Assembly: GCA_905234985.1 (NCBI GenBank)
Contig: CAJOJQ010000016.1
Span: forward strand, 1 to 58,364
DNA from: an uncultured Christensenellaceae bacterium
GTDB taxonomy: Bacteria; Bacillota; Clostridia; Christensenellales; Aristaeellaceae
Length of the DNA stretch: 58,364 nt
Reading direction: 5' to 3'
Positions 8,077-16,417 of this stretch are shown here, in pieces. The notes beneath the pieces were generated by a model, which saw nothing but the letters and a program-made list of their open reading frames with translations, was not told the DNA's origin and did not search any database. The first letter of the stretch is position 1. Every line of letters starts with the position of its first letter. Both the position numbers and the translations under genes were made by a program.

Positions 8077-9123
8077 TTATTCCGTTTTCCTGATTTCCTC
8101 CAGCGCGTCGTAGCAGAAATCCTCCGCCTGGCCCGCGTCGTAGCTCATGCCCAGGCCCGTTTCATAGGCGTTCAGGGCAGCCTGGATCACTCGCTGGTGT
8201 TCGGTGGACATGCGGCGCAGGGCCCATTCGCCGCCCTCCTTTTTGCTCAGCACCTTGCCCTTGCGGCAGTAAGCCACCGCCCGGGCCAGGTTCAAAACGA
8301 AATACACCGGGTTGTCATGCAGATGCCCTTCCGCGTCCTCCACGTCATAACGAATGGCGCGAAGGGCGTCTTCCCGTTTCACCTGATCGAACACCCGGGG
8401 AACGGCGGGGCCGTGGATCGCCGCGCCGTGGGCGTACAGGTTCAGGATATGGGCCGTCAGGTCGGGATCGACGCCGTTGGAGCTGCTGCAAAAGCCCCTG
8501 GGATCCCGCTCGTAATCCCGCTTCCAGCGGTTGGAATAGTGCAGTTCATAGGGAATGGGGTAGGGAATATTCCGGCAGTACTTCTCCAGGATCACGCTCA
8601 TTTCAAAGCCCGCGGGCGGCGCGTCCGGGGAAAGGCTGTACAGCGTTTCCACCAGAGCGATCTCCTTTTCCACCGACAGGGGCCGGCGCGCCACTACCAG
8701 GAAATCAATGTCGCTGCGCTCCCACTGGAAGCAGCCCGCCGCCAGGGACCCGTGCAGATAAATGCCCAGCAAATTATCCTGGAGGATGGTATGATACCGG
8801 TCCTTGATCACCTGCATTAATTGCTCCGCGTCCGTCGTTCCCTTGGGCGGAGCCACACCATTTTCCAGCAGGGTTTTCATGGCCTCGAAGGCCCTTTCCT
8901 CGTCCTCGCCGTCCGCGATCATGGTCACAGGCTCATGCTCGGTCATGCCCAGGGACAGGATGCCTAACATGGACTTACCGTTGATGGTGCGGTTGCGATG
9001 CTCGAAAATGATGCGGGACGTAAACTCTCCCGCGGTATGCACCAGATGCTCAATCTGGGTGCGGTTGAAGGGTGTTACGCCCGATAAATCCAGCGTCTGC
9101 TTGATCATCGTTTCCATCCCCAT
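8077..9123 (-). CDS. Crh-like HPr domain fused to AadA-like nucleotidyltransferase
   Basis: A single 348-residue frame with two domains. Residues 1-90 match the HPr fold of the PTS: KSMLGILSLGM carries the regulatory serine (Ser51, equal to Ser46) and ends in DGEDEERAFEAMKTLL. The catalytic His15 position is Asn20, so it cannot carry phosphate like HPr; this is the situation in Bacillus Crh, where the position is Gln. Residues 100-348 resemble AadA/DUF4111 aminoglycoside adenylyltransferases: GS at 125-126 with DID at 138-140, and a C-terminal GKVLSKKEGGEWALRRM. The gene overlaps the end of whiA, exactly where crh lies in Bacillus. What is adenylylated, if anything, is unknown. Confidence 0.85.
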   Translation of the reverse strand: MGMETMIKQTLDLSGVTPFNRTQIEHLVHTAGEFTSRIIFEHRNRTINGKSMLGILSLGMTEHEPVTMIADGEDEERAFEAMKTLLENGVAPPKGTTDAEQLMQVIKDRYHTILQDNLLGIYLHGSLAAGCFQWERSDIDFLVVARRPLSVEKEIALVETLYSLSPDAPPAGFEMSVILEKYCRNIPYPIPYELHYSNRWKRDYERDPRGFCSSSNGVDPDLTAHILNLYAHGAAIHGPAVPRVFDQVKREDALRAIRYDVEDAEGHLHDNPVYFVLNLARAVAYCRKGKVLSKKEGGEWALRRMSTEHQRVIQAALNAYETGLGMSYDAGQAEDFCYDALEEIRKTE

Positions 9124-10057
9124 TCTTTTTATCTTCCTGTATTTGCGCCATCAGGGCGCGCATCCGGTGATTGACGCCGGATTTGCCGATGGGTTTTGCC
9201 AGCATCTGGCCCAATTCCTCTAAGGAGGCTTCGGGATGCAGCATCCGAATCCTGCCCAGCTCCTGCAAAAGCGGCGGCAGGCCGCCTAAGCTGTGGGCCA
9301 AGGAATAGGCCGTTATGGCCCGTGCCTGTTTTCCCCCTGTGGACAATTGCTTTTTCAGGTTGGCTTCGTCGCAGTTCCGCGCCCGGTTGGCCTGGTTGCG
9401 GGCATCCCGGGAAATGCGGGTGTTTTCCATATCCAGCAGGGCGCTGTGGGCCCCCATGAGCGCAAGGCAGGAAACCACGTCGTCCCCCCGGCGCAGGTAC
9501 ACCACGTCGGTGTCTCTCCGCTTGGTCACACGGGACTGGATGCCGCTTTTTTCCAGCATCTTCATCAACGCGTCGGCGTGGCCGCCGGTGGTGACAAACT
9601 CTAAATGGTATTCCTGATCGGGAGAAGTGACGCTGCCCGCCCCCAAAAACGCCGCCCGCACGAAGGCCGCCCGGCAGCAGCGCCGGGTGAGGGACGCACG
9701 GGGCACGCCCTTGAATACTGTGCCGCCTTCGCTCTCCTGCAGCATGCGCAGGGCCACCAGCAGGCGCGTGCTTTCCGCCTCCGGCACCGTTAAAATGGAC
9801 AGCCGCCTGCCGCCCAGCCGCTTGTGGCGGTTGAATTCCAGCAGAGGCGTAATTTCCATGCGCCGTTTGAGCAGCAGGAAAATACGCTTGGCCAGGGCGG
9901 GGTTTTCCGTTTCATAAATCACCCGTATCCGGCCCCCGCCTGCCAACCGCAGGGAAGCGCAGGTCTGGGTCAGGGCGCTCAGTTCCGACAGCATGCAGCA
10001 GGGCCTTTCCGGCGTCACCCGCAGCAGTTCTTCTTTTACGCGGGAGGAAAAGCTCAT
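9050..10057 (-). CDS. whiA: WhiA, DNA-binding protein
   Basis: A 335-residue WhiA. It begins with the family motif MSFSSRVKEELLRV and contains the WhiA_N and LAGLIDADG-like core (AAFVRAAFLGAGSVTSPDQEYHLEF) and the C-terminal helix-turn-helix (ASLEELGQMLAKPIGKSGVNHRMRAL). WhiA regulates sporulation in actinobacteria and influences division and chromosome segregation in Firmicutes. The start overlaps the murB stop by four bases. The last 20 or so residues extend beyond the usual end and overlap the next gene by 74 bases. RapZ and YvcK genes, usually found between murB and whiA in this cluster, are absent. Confidence 0.95.
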   Translation of the reverse strand: MSFSSRVKEELLRVTPERPCCMLSELSALTQTCASLRLAGGGRIRVIYETENPALAKRIFLLLKRRMEITPLLEFNRHKRLGGRRLSILTVPEAESTRLLVALRMLQESEGGTVFKGVPRASLTRRCCRAAFVRAAFLGAGSVTSPDQEYHLEFVTTGGHADALMKMLEKSGIQSRVTKRRDTDVVYLRRGDDVVSCLALMGAHSALLDMENTRISRDARNQANRARNCDEANLKKQLSTGGKQARAITAYSLAHSLGGLPPLLQELGRIRMLHPEASLEELGQMLAKPIGKSGVNHRMRALMAQIQEDKKNGDGNDDQADAGFIGRNTLQPHPD

Positions 10058-10959
10058 GGATCGTCCCCCACGATGCGCACCTCCGGCTCCAATAAAACGC
10101 CGGATTCCTTCCGCACCGTTTCCTGCACCAGCTTCATGAGCACCAGAAAATCCGATGCGGTGGCGCCGCCCGCGTTGATGAGGAAGCCCGCGTGCTTTTC
10201 GCTCACCCGCGCGCCGCCCACCTGCTTGCCTTTGAGCCCCGCTTGCTCGATCAGCGCCCCGGCGAAGTGCCCTTCCGGGCGCTTGAAAAACGAACCGGCG
10301 CTGGGATAATTCAGGGGCTGCTTATCCTTCCGCCGGGCGGCAAAGTCCCGCATGGCGGCGTCGATCTGTTCCTTATCGCCTTTCTCCAGCCGGAAGTACG
10401 CCCCTAACACGATCCATTTTTCATCCATGGCGCGGCTGTGCCGGTAGCCAAATTTCATTTCACTGCCCGGAATGCGCTTTACTTCGCCGCGCTCCAGCAC
10501 GGTCACGCTTTTGATCCGTTTTCCCAATTCGCCGCCGTAAGCCCCGGCATTCATATACACGCCGCCGCCCACAGTGCCGGGAATGCCCTGGGCAAATTCC
10601 AGCCCGGTGAGGGATGCGTTGGCCGCTTCGCACGCCAGCACGCTCAGCAGCGCGCCTGCCTGGGCTTTGAGGCCATGCTCCCACGGTTCGATGTGGGAAA
10701 AGGCTTTGCCCAGCCGAATCGCCAGGCCCCGGAAGCCCCCGTCCCGCACCAAAAGGTTGGATCCGTTGCCCATGAGCAGCACCGGAACCCCCGCTTCCTT
10801 CGCGGCGTTCAGCAGGGCGGAAAGCTCTTCCTCCGAAGACGGTTCCGCAAAATAATCCGCCGGACCGCCTACGCGCAGGGTGGTGTACTTATCCATGGGC
10901 ATGTGCTGTTGTACGATGACGGGCGATTCCCGAAGGGCTAATCTTTCAAAACAACTCAT
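10054..10959 (-). CDS. murB: UDP-N-acetylenolpyruvoylglucosamine reductase
   Basis: A 301-residue MurB, a flavoenzyme that reduces UDP-GlcNAc-enolpyruvate to UDP-MurNAc with NADPH in peptidoglycan synthesis. Visible motifs: YTTLRVGGPADYF and GNGSNLLVRDGGFRG for FAD binding, GIPGTVGGGVYMNAGAYGGE, FGYRHSR, the catalytic serine in PSAGSFFKRPEG, and LEPEVRIVG near the end. It is co-transcribed with whiA and the HPr-nucleotidyltransferase fusion from a promoter that overlaps the terminator of manA. Confidence 0.96.
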   Translation of the reverse strand: MSCFERLALRESPVIVQQHMPMDKYTTLRVGGPADYFAEPSSEEELSALLNAAKEAGVPVLLMGNGSNLLVRDGGFRGLAIRLGKAFSHIEPWEHGLKAQAGALLSVLACEAANASLTGLEFAQGIPGTVGGGVYMNAGAYGGELGKRIKSVTVLERGEVKRIPGSEMKFGYRHSRAMDEKWIVLGAYFRLEKGDKEQIDAAMRDFAARRKDKQPLNYPSAGSFFKRPEGHFAGALIEQAGLKGKQVGGARVSEKHAGFLINAGGATASDFLVLMKLVQETVRKESGVLLEPEVRIVGDDP

Positions 10960-10980
10960 TTTTTCACTTTCACCCCGGCT

Positions 10981-11009
10981 ATTATATCAAAATTCCCACG
11001 TCCCCGCAA
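10981..11009 (-). promoter_or_regulatory. Promoter of murB-whiA, overlapping a hairpin
   Basis: On the minus strand: TTGCGG, 17 bases, TATAAT, placed 22 bases before the murB start. The -35 box lies in the loop of the hairpin at 10995-11019. Confidence 0.6.
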
Positions 11010-11019
11010 GGGCCGTGGG
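10995..11019 (-). terminator. Probable terminator of manA
   Basis: On the minus strand CCCACG pairs with CGTGGG around a 13-base loop and is followed by AATTTT, about 50 bases after the manA stop. The stem is short, so termination may be partial. Confidence 0.5.
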
Positions 11020-11071
11020 ATATATTTTATCTAAAAAAGAACATTTTATACCATTTTTTCTATTTTTGTTA

Positions 11072-12016
11072 TCAAACAGTGGGATAAGCTAAGAGTGCGC
11101 CGGGGGCGGACAGGGTCAGGCCGTAGCCGTCGGCAGGCAGCAGGGCGGTGCGCCCGGCGGGAACGCGGAGAACGCCGTTTTGCCATTGCAGGCGGCATTC
11201 CTTGATGGCCGTAAAGAACGCGAAACGGCGGGGATCGGCGGGCAGGTCGCCCTCGAAATCCTGAAAACGATCCAGGCCGAAATAGTGTTCGTTCAGCAGC
11301 CGGAACCGGCCCTTTTCCACTTCGGTTTCGGCGGCGGCGTCCAGTTGGGCGTTCACGTCCGTCACGTCCACAGCCTTTTGGATGTGCAATTCCCGCTTAT
11401 TGCCGTTTTTGTCCTTCCGCTCCCAATCGTAGAAGCGGTAGGTCACGTCGCTGCTCTGCTGAATCTCGTACAGCACGATGCCCGCGCCGATGGCGTGTAC
11501 CATTCCGGCGGGGATGTAGTAGGTTTCCCCCGCGCGTACCTTTACCCGGCGCAGCAGCTTTTCCACGGTCGCCCCTTCCTGGGAGGCTTTCAGCAGGCTT
11601 TCCTTATCCGTGCCCGCCTTCACGCCGTACACCAATTCGGCTCCCGGCGCGGCGAACAGGATATGCCAGGCTTCGGTTTTGCCGAGCTTCCCTTCCACCC
11701 GTGCGGCATATTCGTCGTTAGGGTGTACCTGCACGCTCAAAGTGTCCTTGGCGTCCAGGAGCTTTAACAGCAGCGGGAAGGGATGGGCAAAGCCCTTGCC
11801 CGTCAGCCTTTCCCCGTATTTTTCGATCAGCTGGGGCAGGGTGTTCCCCGCCGGGTCCCGGCTTTCCAGGCCGGGAATGGCGCTGACTTCCAAAGCCTCC
11901 CCCGTATGCTCGCCGGGGATGTCCTTGCGGAACATGCCGCGCAGCGCGTCCCCACCCCAGGGCGTGGCCGCGCCAGAACGATAGGCGGGAGTCATCAAAA
12001 TGGGAGCGATAGACAT
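11072..12016 (-). CDS. manA: Mannose-6-phosphate isomerase, class I
   Basis: A 314-residue type I phosphomannose isomerase that interconverts mannose 6-phosphate and fructose 6-phosphate. The zinc site is visible: SVQVHPNDEYA gives the Gln-x-His, with a glutamate in GKTEAWHIL, and the conserved YIPAGMVHAIG follows. The length fits the short Firmicute form. An excellent AAAGGAGG site lies upstream of the start. It has an A-family repeat element in its 5' region, so its promoter is not obvious. Confidence 0.93.
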   Translation of the reverse strand: MSIAPILMTPAYRSGAATPWGGDALRGMFRKDIPGEHTGEALEVSAIPGLESRDPAGNTLPQLIEKYGERLTGKGFAHPFPLLLKLLDAKDTLSVQVHPNDEYAARVEGKLGKTEAWHILFAAPGAELVYGVKAGTDKESLLKASQEGATVEKLLRRVKVRAGETYYIPAGMVHAIGAGIVLYEIQQSSDVTYRFYDWERKDKNGNKRELHIQKAVDVTDVNAQLDAAAETEVEKGRFRLLNEHYFGLDRFQDFEGDLPADPRRFAFFTAIKECRLQWQNGVLRVPAGRTALLPADGYGLTLSAPGALLAYPTV

Positions 12017-12051
12017 TTTCCCTGTCCTCCTTTTACTGGACGATATAAGTC

Positions 12052-12166
12052 AGAGTTGAGAGTTAAGAGTTGAGAGTTGAAATATAAAGTGCTTTCGTTC
12101 CGTTCACTGGATTTACAGGGCGAAAATGAAAAACAAAATAAATCTCAACTCTCCGCTCTCAACTCT
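12052..12166. repeat. Heptamer-armed palindromic element A1
   Basis: A 115-base element with a left arm of about four heptamers (GAGTTGA, GAGTTAA) and a right arm of three inverted ones (TCTCAAC, TCTCCGC, TCTCAAC). The AT-rich core shares a block with A3: a version of CTGGATTTAC, then GAAAAACAAA and TAAAT joined to the right arm. It lies between manA and the DUF1667 gene. Confidence 0.85.
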
Positions 12167-12191
12167 AACCCAAAGCAGAATGTCTGTTGCT

Positions 12192-12551
12192 TTATTCCAC
12201 ACTCTTGGTGGCGATCACGTCCACTCCGGTGCCGCACACGTCGGGAATCAATACGTCTCCGGCGGCGATGGGCGCGGTGAAGGGCTTTTCCATGATGGCC
12301 CGCATGCAGTCGTCGATCAGCTTCTTAGGGATGGGCGTGCGGGTTTTGAGGCTCACGGGCATTTCCCGGCCTTCCACGGGGGCCACGGCGGTGACCATGC
12401 GCAGGGGGGCCACGCACTCCTGGCGGGCGTAGGCGTCGCCCCGCTTGCAGGTGTTGCCCTTCACGGAAAGCACAGTTTCCCCCTCATGGGTCACTTCCAT
12501 GCGGCAGCCCACGGGGCAGTTGATGCAGGTGATGATTTCAGTGGTAGCCAT
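12192..12551 (-). CDS. DUF1667 cysteine-motif protein
   Basis: A 119-residue DUF1667 protein. The N-terminus has CINCPVGC and a later NTCKRGDAYARQE, giving four cysteines in a CxxCxxxC...C layout suited to an iron-sulfur cluster or zinc. In most Firmicutes this gene sits beside a glycerol-3-phosphate or NAD(FAD)-dependent dehydrogenase (GlpA/GlpO type). No such gene is present here; it closes the pepV operon instead, three bases after the dipeptidase gene. The role is unknown; redox partner is the usual guess. Confidence 0.85.
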   Translation of the reverse strand: MATTEIITCINCPVGCRMEVTHEGETVLSVKGNTCKRGDAYARQECVAPLRMVTAVAPVEGREMPVSLKTRTPIPKKLIDDCMRAIMEKPFTAPIAAGDVLIPDVCGTGVDVIATKSVE

Positions 12552-12554
12552 GTT

Positions 12555-13934
12555 TCATTCCTCACTTTTCTTTCCCGCCAGCCGGATGATGGCGCGGGCA
12601 AAAATTCTCGCGTTCTGGAACAGGGATTCTTCCGTGATATACTCGTCGGCCTGGTGGGCCATTTCCACTTCGCCGGGGAACAGCGCGCCGAAGGCCACGC
12701 CCTCCTCCATGGACTGGGCGTAGGTGCCGCCGCCGATGGCGATGGTGCGCTTTTCGCCGCCGGTCACTTCATGATAGGCTTCCAGCAGCTCCTGCACCAG
12801 CTCGGTCTTGTCGCTGACGAAGTGCGGCGGTCGGGTGCCCGCGTCCTCCGCTTTCAAGTATTGGAGGCGCTGGTTCAGCAGCTCGTACATGCGGCCCGGA
12901 TGGAACAGCACGGGATAGCGCACGTCCATCACCGCTTCTACCTTGCCGTTTTCGACGCGGATGATGTCCAGGCTGGCGGTCAATTCGCCGGACACGTCGT
13001 CCCGCATGGCGATGCCAAGGTTTTCCCCGTTATAGGTCATGCCCACGCTGTCGGCCAGCTCCAGCAGCGCGCCCTGAGCGCCTAACTCCTTGAAAATCAG
13101 CAGCATTTGCCCGATGGCATTTTTGCCGTGGGAGGGGAAGGCGGCGTGGCCGGTAAGGCCCGTGGTTTCCAAAATCACCGCGCCGTTGCCCACGGTGGCC
13201 TTCACCGGGAAGCCTAACTTCTTGCCCGCTTCCTCGGCTTTCACGGCCAGGTCTTCATCACCCTCCACCAAAGCGGAGGCGAAGCCGGGGATCACGTTGG
13301 CGCGCTCGCCCACCTGCATGGACAAAACCTGCAAGCCCTCCGGACACAGGTCGCCCACAAAGCGCACGTGGGAGCCGCCCTTTTCGATGTTGATCACCGG
13401 GTAATCCGCGTCCGGGCTGAAACCGGAACGGGGCATTTCCGTCGCTTTTTTATAGTACGCCATATCGGAGGAGCCGCATTCCTCGTCGCAGCCTAAGATC
13501 AGGCGCACCTTGCGGCGCAGGGGAACGCCCGCTTCCTTCACCGCCCGCATGGCGTACAGGGCGGCCACCGCCGGGCCTTTATCGTCGCTGGTGCCGCGGC
13601 CGTAGATTTTGCCGTCCGCCCGCTCGCCGCCGAAGGGTTCCTTCGTCCAGCCGTCGCCCACGGGCACCACGTCCAGGTGGGCTAAGATGGCTAAAGCGTC
13701 CCGGGTATTGCCCTCGCCCAAATCGGCGTGACCGGCGTAGCCGTCGAAGATTTGGGTTTTCAGGCCGAACTTTTCACAGTCCGCCATGGCAGTATCCAGT
13801 GCTTTCCGGGCTTCCGCGCCAAAGGGCGCGCCGGGGGCCGCGTCCCCCTTCACGCTGGGGATGCGCACCCACTTCTGCACCGTTTCCATCATTTCTTCCC
13901 GGTACTGCAATAAAAGCTGTTCAATCTTGTCCAT
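12555..13934 (-). CDS. pepV: M20 dipeptidase, PepV/Sapep type
   Basis: A 459-residue M20 metallopeptidase. Di-zinc ligands are visible in LAHLDVVPVGDGW, GRGTSDDKGP, the catalytic DEECGSSD and SPDADYPV. The C-terminal histidine lies in the segment with GGGTYAQSMEEGVAFG. Length and motifs match PepV/Sapep dipeptidases, which act on dipeptides with an N-terminal beta-Ala or D-Ala, or more broadly. It is four bases downstream of the MalY-type gene and so part of the six-gene operon. The exact substrate is not predictable. Confidence 0.9.
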   Translation of the reverse strand: MDKIEQLLLQYREEMMETVQKWVRIPSVKGDAAPGAPFGAEARKALDTAMADCEKFGLKTQIFDGYAGHADLGEGNTRDALAILAHLDVVPVGDGWTKEPFGGERADGKIYGRGTSDDKGPAVAALYAMRAVKEAGVPLRRKVRLILGCDEECGSSDMAYYKKATEMPRSGFSPDADYPVINIEKGGSHVRFVGDLCPEGLQVLSMQVGERANVIPGFASALVEGDEDLAVKAEEAGKKLGFPVKATVGNGAVILETTGLTGHAAFPSHGKNAIGQMLLIFKELGAQGALLELADSVGMTYNGENLGIAMRDDVSGELTASLDIIRVENGKVEAVMDVRYPVLFHPGRMYELLNQRLQYLKAEDAGTRPPHFVSDKTELVQELLEAYHEVTGGEKRTIAIGGGTYAQSMEEGVAFGALFPGEVEMAHQADEYITEESLFQNARIFARAIIRLAGKKSEE

Positions 13935-13937
13935 GGA

Positions 13938-15113
13938 TCATTCTTCCTCCAACGCAGCGCCTAAGCGCTTGATTCCTTCCTTCAATTGGGAACGGGGGCA
14001 GGCGAAATTCACCCGCATGAAGCCCTCGCCTTCTTCGCCGAAGAACGTGCCGCCCGTGAGCGCCACCTTGGCCCTGCGGCACTTTCGGGCCATTTCCGCG
14101 CAGTTCAATCCGTAGGCCTTTAGATCCAGCCAGGCTAAATACGTGGCCTCGATGGGACTCATTTTGGCCTTGGGTATGTATTCCGCCACCCATTCGGCAA
14201 GCAGCTTCCGGCTGCCGTCCAGGTAAGCGATCAGCCCGTCCAGCCAATCGTCGCACTCGGTATAGGCGGCCCGGGCCGCCAGCAGGGCGAAGGTATTGCC
14301 GCAGGCCACGCCCGCCCCGTTCAGCTCGGCCCGCAGTTTTTTCAGCATATCCGGATTCATGCACACCATGGCGGCCTGCTGCAGGCCCGCCACGTTAAAG
14401 GTCTTGCTGGCGGAGCAGAGCATGACCGCCCGGTTCCGGCCCTCGGGGATGGACAGGATAGAAACGAACCTCTCCGGCGGATACACGAAATCGGCGTGGA
14501 TTTCGTCGCAGACCATGGGCACGCCGTATTCTTCCGCCAGCTCGCACAGCCGCGTCAGCTCTTCCTTTGTCCACAGGCGGGAGACAGGATTGTGGGGGCT
14601 GCACAGCATCATGAGCTTCGCGCCCTCCCGCAGAGCCTTCTGCATGGCCCCGAAATCCAGTTCATAACGGCCCGTTTCTTCGTCCCGCAGGAGGGACACT
14701 GCCCGAACGACCCGGCCGTTGCTCTGAATAGAAGCGTAGAAGGGGCCGTACACCGGGGTCACGATGGCCACGCTGTCCCCCGGCTGGGTAAAGGCGCGAA
14801 CGCAGGTTTTAAGGCCCGTGATCACGCAGGGGAGCATTTGGATTTCCCCCGGCTGGATCTCCAGCCCGTGCCGCCGCAGCCAAAAACCGACCAGCGCTTC
14901 GTTATCCGCCGGGTTTTCGACGGTATAGCCAAAGCAGGGATGCTCCGCTCTTTTTTGAAGGGCTTCCGCAATGGCGGGGGCGCAGGCAAAATCCATGTCC
15001 GCCACCCACAGGGGAATACCGTCCGGATCCATGATGCTCCGGTCGTCCCATTTTTCGCAGTCCGTGTTCCGCCGGTCGATGATCTGATCAAAAAACGCTT
15101 CGTCAAACTTCAT
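13938..15113 (-). CDS. MalY/PatB-type aminotransferase or C-S lyase
   Basis: A 391-residue fold-type I PLP enzyme. The PLP lysine lies in CSASKTFNVAGLQ, the start MKFDEAFFDQIIDRRNTDCEKWD and the DPDGIPLWVADMDF segment are diagnostic of the MalY/PatB group, and a conserved arginine sits in EGFMRVNFACPR. Members of this group cleave cystathionine or cysteine conjugates (beta C-S lyase). It overlaps the methyltransferase gene by 11 bases. The choice between cystathionine beta-lyase and another C-S lyase cannot be made from sequence. Confidence 0.9.
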   Translation of the reverse strand: MKFDEAFFDQIIDRRNTDCEKWDDRSIMDPDGIPLWVADMDFACAPAIAEALQKRAEHPCFGYTVENPADNEALVGFWLRRHGLEIQPGEIQMLPCVITGLKTCVRAFTQPGDSVAIVTPVYGPFYASIQSNGRVVRAVSLLRDEETGRYELDFGAMQKALREGAKLMMLCSPHNPVSRLWTKEELTRLCELAEEYGVPMVCDEIHADFVYPPERFVSILSIPEGRNRAVMLCSASKTFNVAGLQQAAMVCMNPDMLKKLRAELNGAGVACGNTFALLAARAAYTECDDWLDGLIAYLDGSRKLLAEWVAEYIPKAKMSPIEATYLAWLDLKAYGLNCAEMARKCRRAKVALTGGTFFGEEGEGFMRVNFACPRSQLKEGIKRLGAALEEE

Positions 15114-15711
15114 CCTGTTTTCCTCCCCGGCAGCAAATCACCCAGAAGCCGCCGCTTTTATCCACGGTTTCCACCTGCTGAAAAACGGTTTTCAGGTACT
15201 TTAAAGCGGATTCCGCCCCCTGCTGCTTCCGAATAACGATGTAGAGCGCCCCGATTTCGGCGAGCTTTACGGCGCTGTCGGCGAACAGCCGGTAAATCAC
15301 CTGCTTGCCCGCCCGGATGGGGGGATTGGTGAGGATGTAATCAAAGGGGCCTTCCACCCGTTCCAATCCGTCGCTTTGCACCGCTTCCGCCCGCACGCCG
15401 TTGGCCGCCGCGTTTTTGCGGGCCAGCTCCAGGGCGCGTTCGTTCACGTCGCACATGGTAAGCACGCAGGCGGGATATTTTTTCCCCACGCTCACGCCCA
15501 CGGCGCCCCAGCCGCAGCCCAAGTCCAGCACCCGGCCTTCCATTTCTTCCGGCAGGGCGCGCAGCAGCACGTCCGTGCCGAAATCCACTTCGCCCCGGGA
15601 AAAAACCCCGGCGTCGGTCAGAAATCGGAGTTTTTCGCCCCGGTAAACGTATTCCGCCTCCGCGTAGCGGTGGGCACTTTCCGGAGACGCGGAAAAATAA
15701 TGGTCACTCAT
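15103..15711 (-). CDS. RsmC-like class I methyltransferase
   Basis: A 202-residue SAM-dependent methyltransferase of the MTS (methyltransferase small) family, like RsmC C-terminal domains and YbxB. The SAM motif is DLGCGWGAVGVSVGKKY; the NPPIRAGKQV motif matches the NPPF/Y motif of N6-adenine or N2-guanine methyltransferases. It probably modifies 16S rRNA, in keeping with the neighbouring pseudouridine synthase gene, whose end it overlaps by eight bases. Confidence 0.88.
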   Translation of the reverse strand: MSDHYFSASPESAHRYAEAEYVYRGEKLRFLTDAGVFSRGEVDFGTDVLLRALPEEMEGRVLDLGCGWGAVGVSVGKKYPACVLTMCDVNERALELARKNAAANGVRAEAVQSDGLERVEGPFDYILTNPPIRAGKQVIYRLFADSAVKLAEIGALYIVIRKQQGAESALKYLKTVFQQVETVDKSGGFWVICCRGGKQDEV

Positions 15712-16417
15712 GCTTGATTCCCGCCGCCGCGTACAGGGCGGCGATTTCCTCTTCGTTCAGTTCCCGGTAATCTCCGGGTTGCAGCGCTTCGTCCAGGGAA
15801 AGGGGGCCGAAGCGCAGGCGGCGCAGCGCCAGCACCGGCTTGCCCACCGCCCCAAACATGCGCTTGACCTGATGGAATTTTCCCTCCCGCACGGTAGCAA
15901 GGCCCACGTCCGGGGCAAGGATTTCCAGCCTGGCGGGCAGGGCCGTAAAATCTCCCAGCGGAATACCCTCCGCAAAGGCTTCCACGTCTTTTTGTTCCAG
16001 CGCGCCTTCCACCCTGGCCTCGTATACCTTGTCCACATGCCGGGCGGGAGAAATGAGCCGGTGAGCCAGCTCCCCGTCCGTGGTGAGCAGCAGCAATCCG
16101 GTGGTATCCTTATCCAGCCGCCCCACGGGCATGCACTCCAATGAAGCGTACACCGGTGGCAGCAGATCCATCACCGTCTTTTGCCGGGCGTCCTCCCGGG
16201 CGGTGAGTACCCCGGCGGGCTTGTTCATCATCAAATACCGGTCCAAGCGGCAGTCCAGGGGCCGCCCGTCCAAGGTGACCAAGGCCCCCTCTGGCACAGA
16301 AAACGCGCCGGAAGCCACCGTTTCCCCGTTCACCCGCACCCGCCCGGTCTTGAGCAGCTCGCGGCAGCCGGAGCGGGAGGCTTCGCCCAAACGGGTCAAA
16401 AGCTTATCCAGCCTCAT
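15704..16417 (-). CDS. RsuA-family 16S rRNA pseudouridine synthase
   Basis: A 237-residue protein with an N-terminal S4 domain (MRLDKLLTRLGEASRSGCRE) and an RsuA/RluB/E/F catalytic domain. The catalytic aspartate is in GRLDKDTTGLLLLTTDG, and the KVYEARVEG and GKFHQVKRMFGAVGKPV motifs follow. It should isomerise one uridine in 16S rRNA. The start overlaps the upstream membrane protein stop by four bases (ATGA). Confidence 0.92.
   Translation of the reverse strand: MRLDKLLTRLGEASRSGCRELLKTGRVRVNGETVASGAFSVPEGALVTLDGRPLDCRLDRYLMMNKPAGVLTAREDARQKTVMDLLPPVYASLECMPVGRLDKDTTGLLLLTTDGELAHRLISPARHVDKVYEARVEGALEQKDVEAFAEGIPLGDFTALPARLEILAPDVGLATVREGKFHQVKRMFGAVGKPVLALRRLRFGPLSLDEALQPGDYRELNEEEIAALYAAAGIKHE

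Noticed and set aside
12052..12166. CRISPR-like array
   Set aside because: The repeated units are seven bases in direct tandem with no spacers, and no cas gene is in the window.
12126..13085. A plus-strand frame of 319 codons
   Set aside because: Antisense to the PepV-type and DUF1667 genes and begins within repeat element A1.
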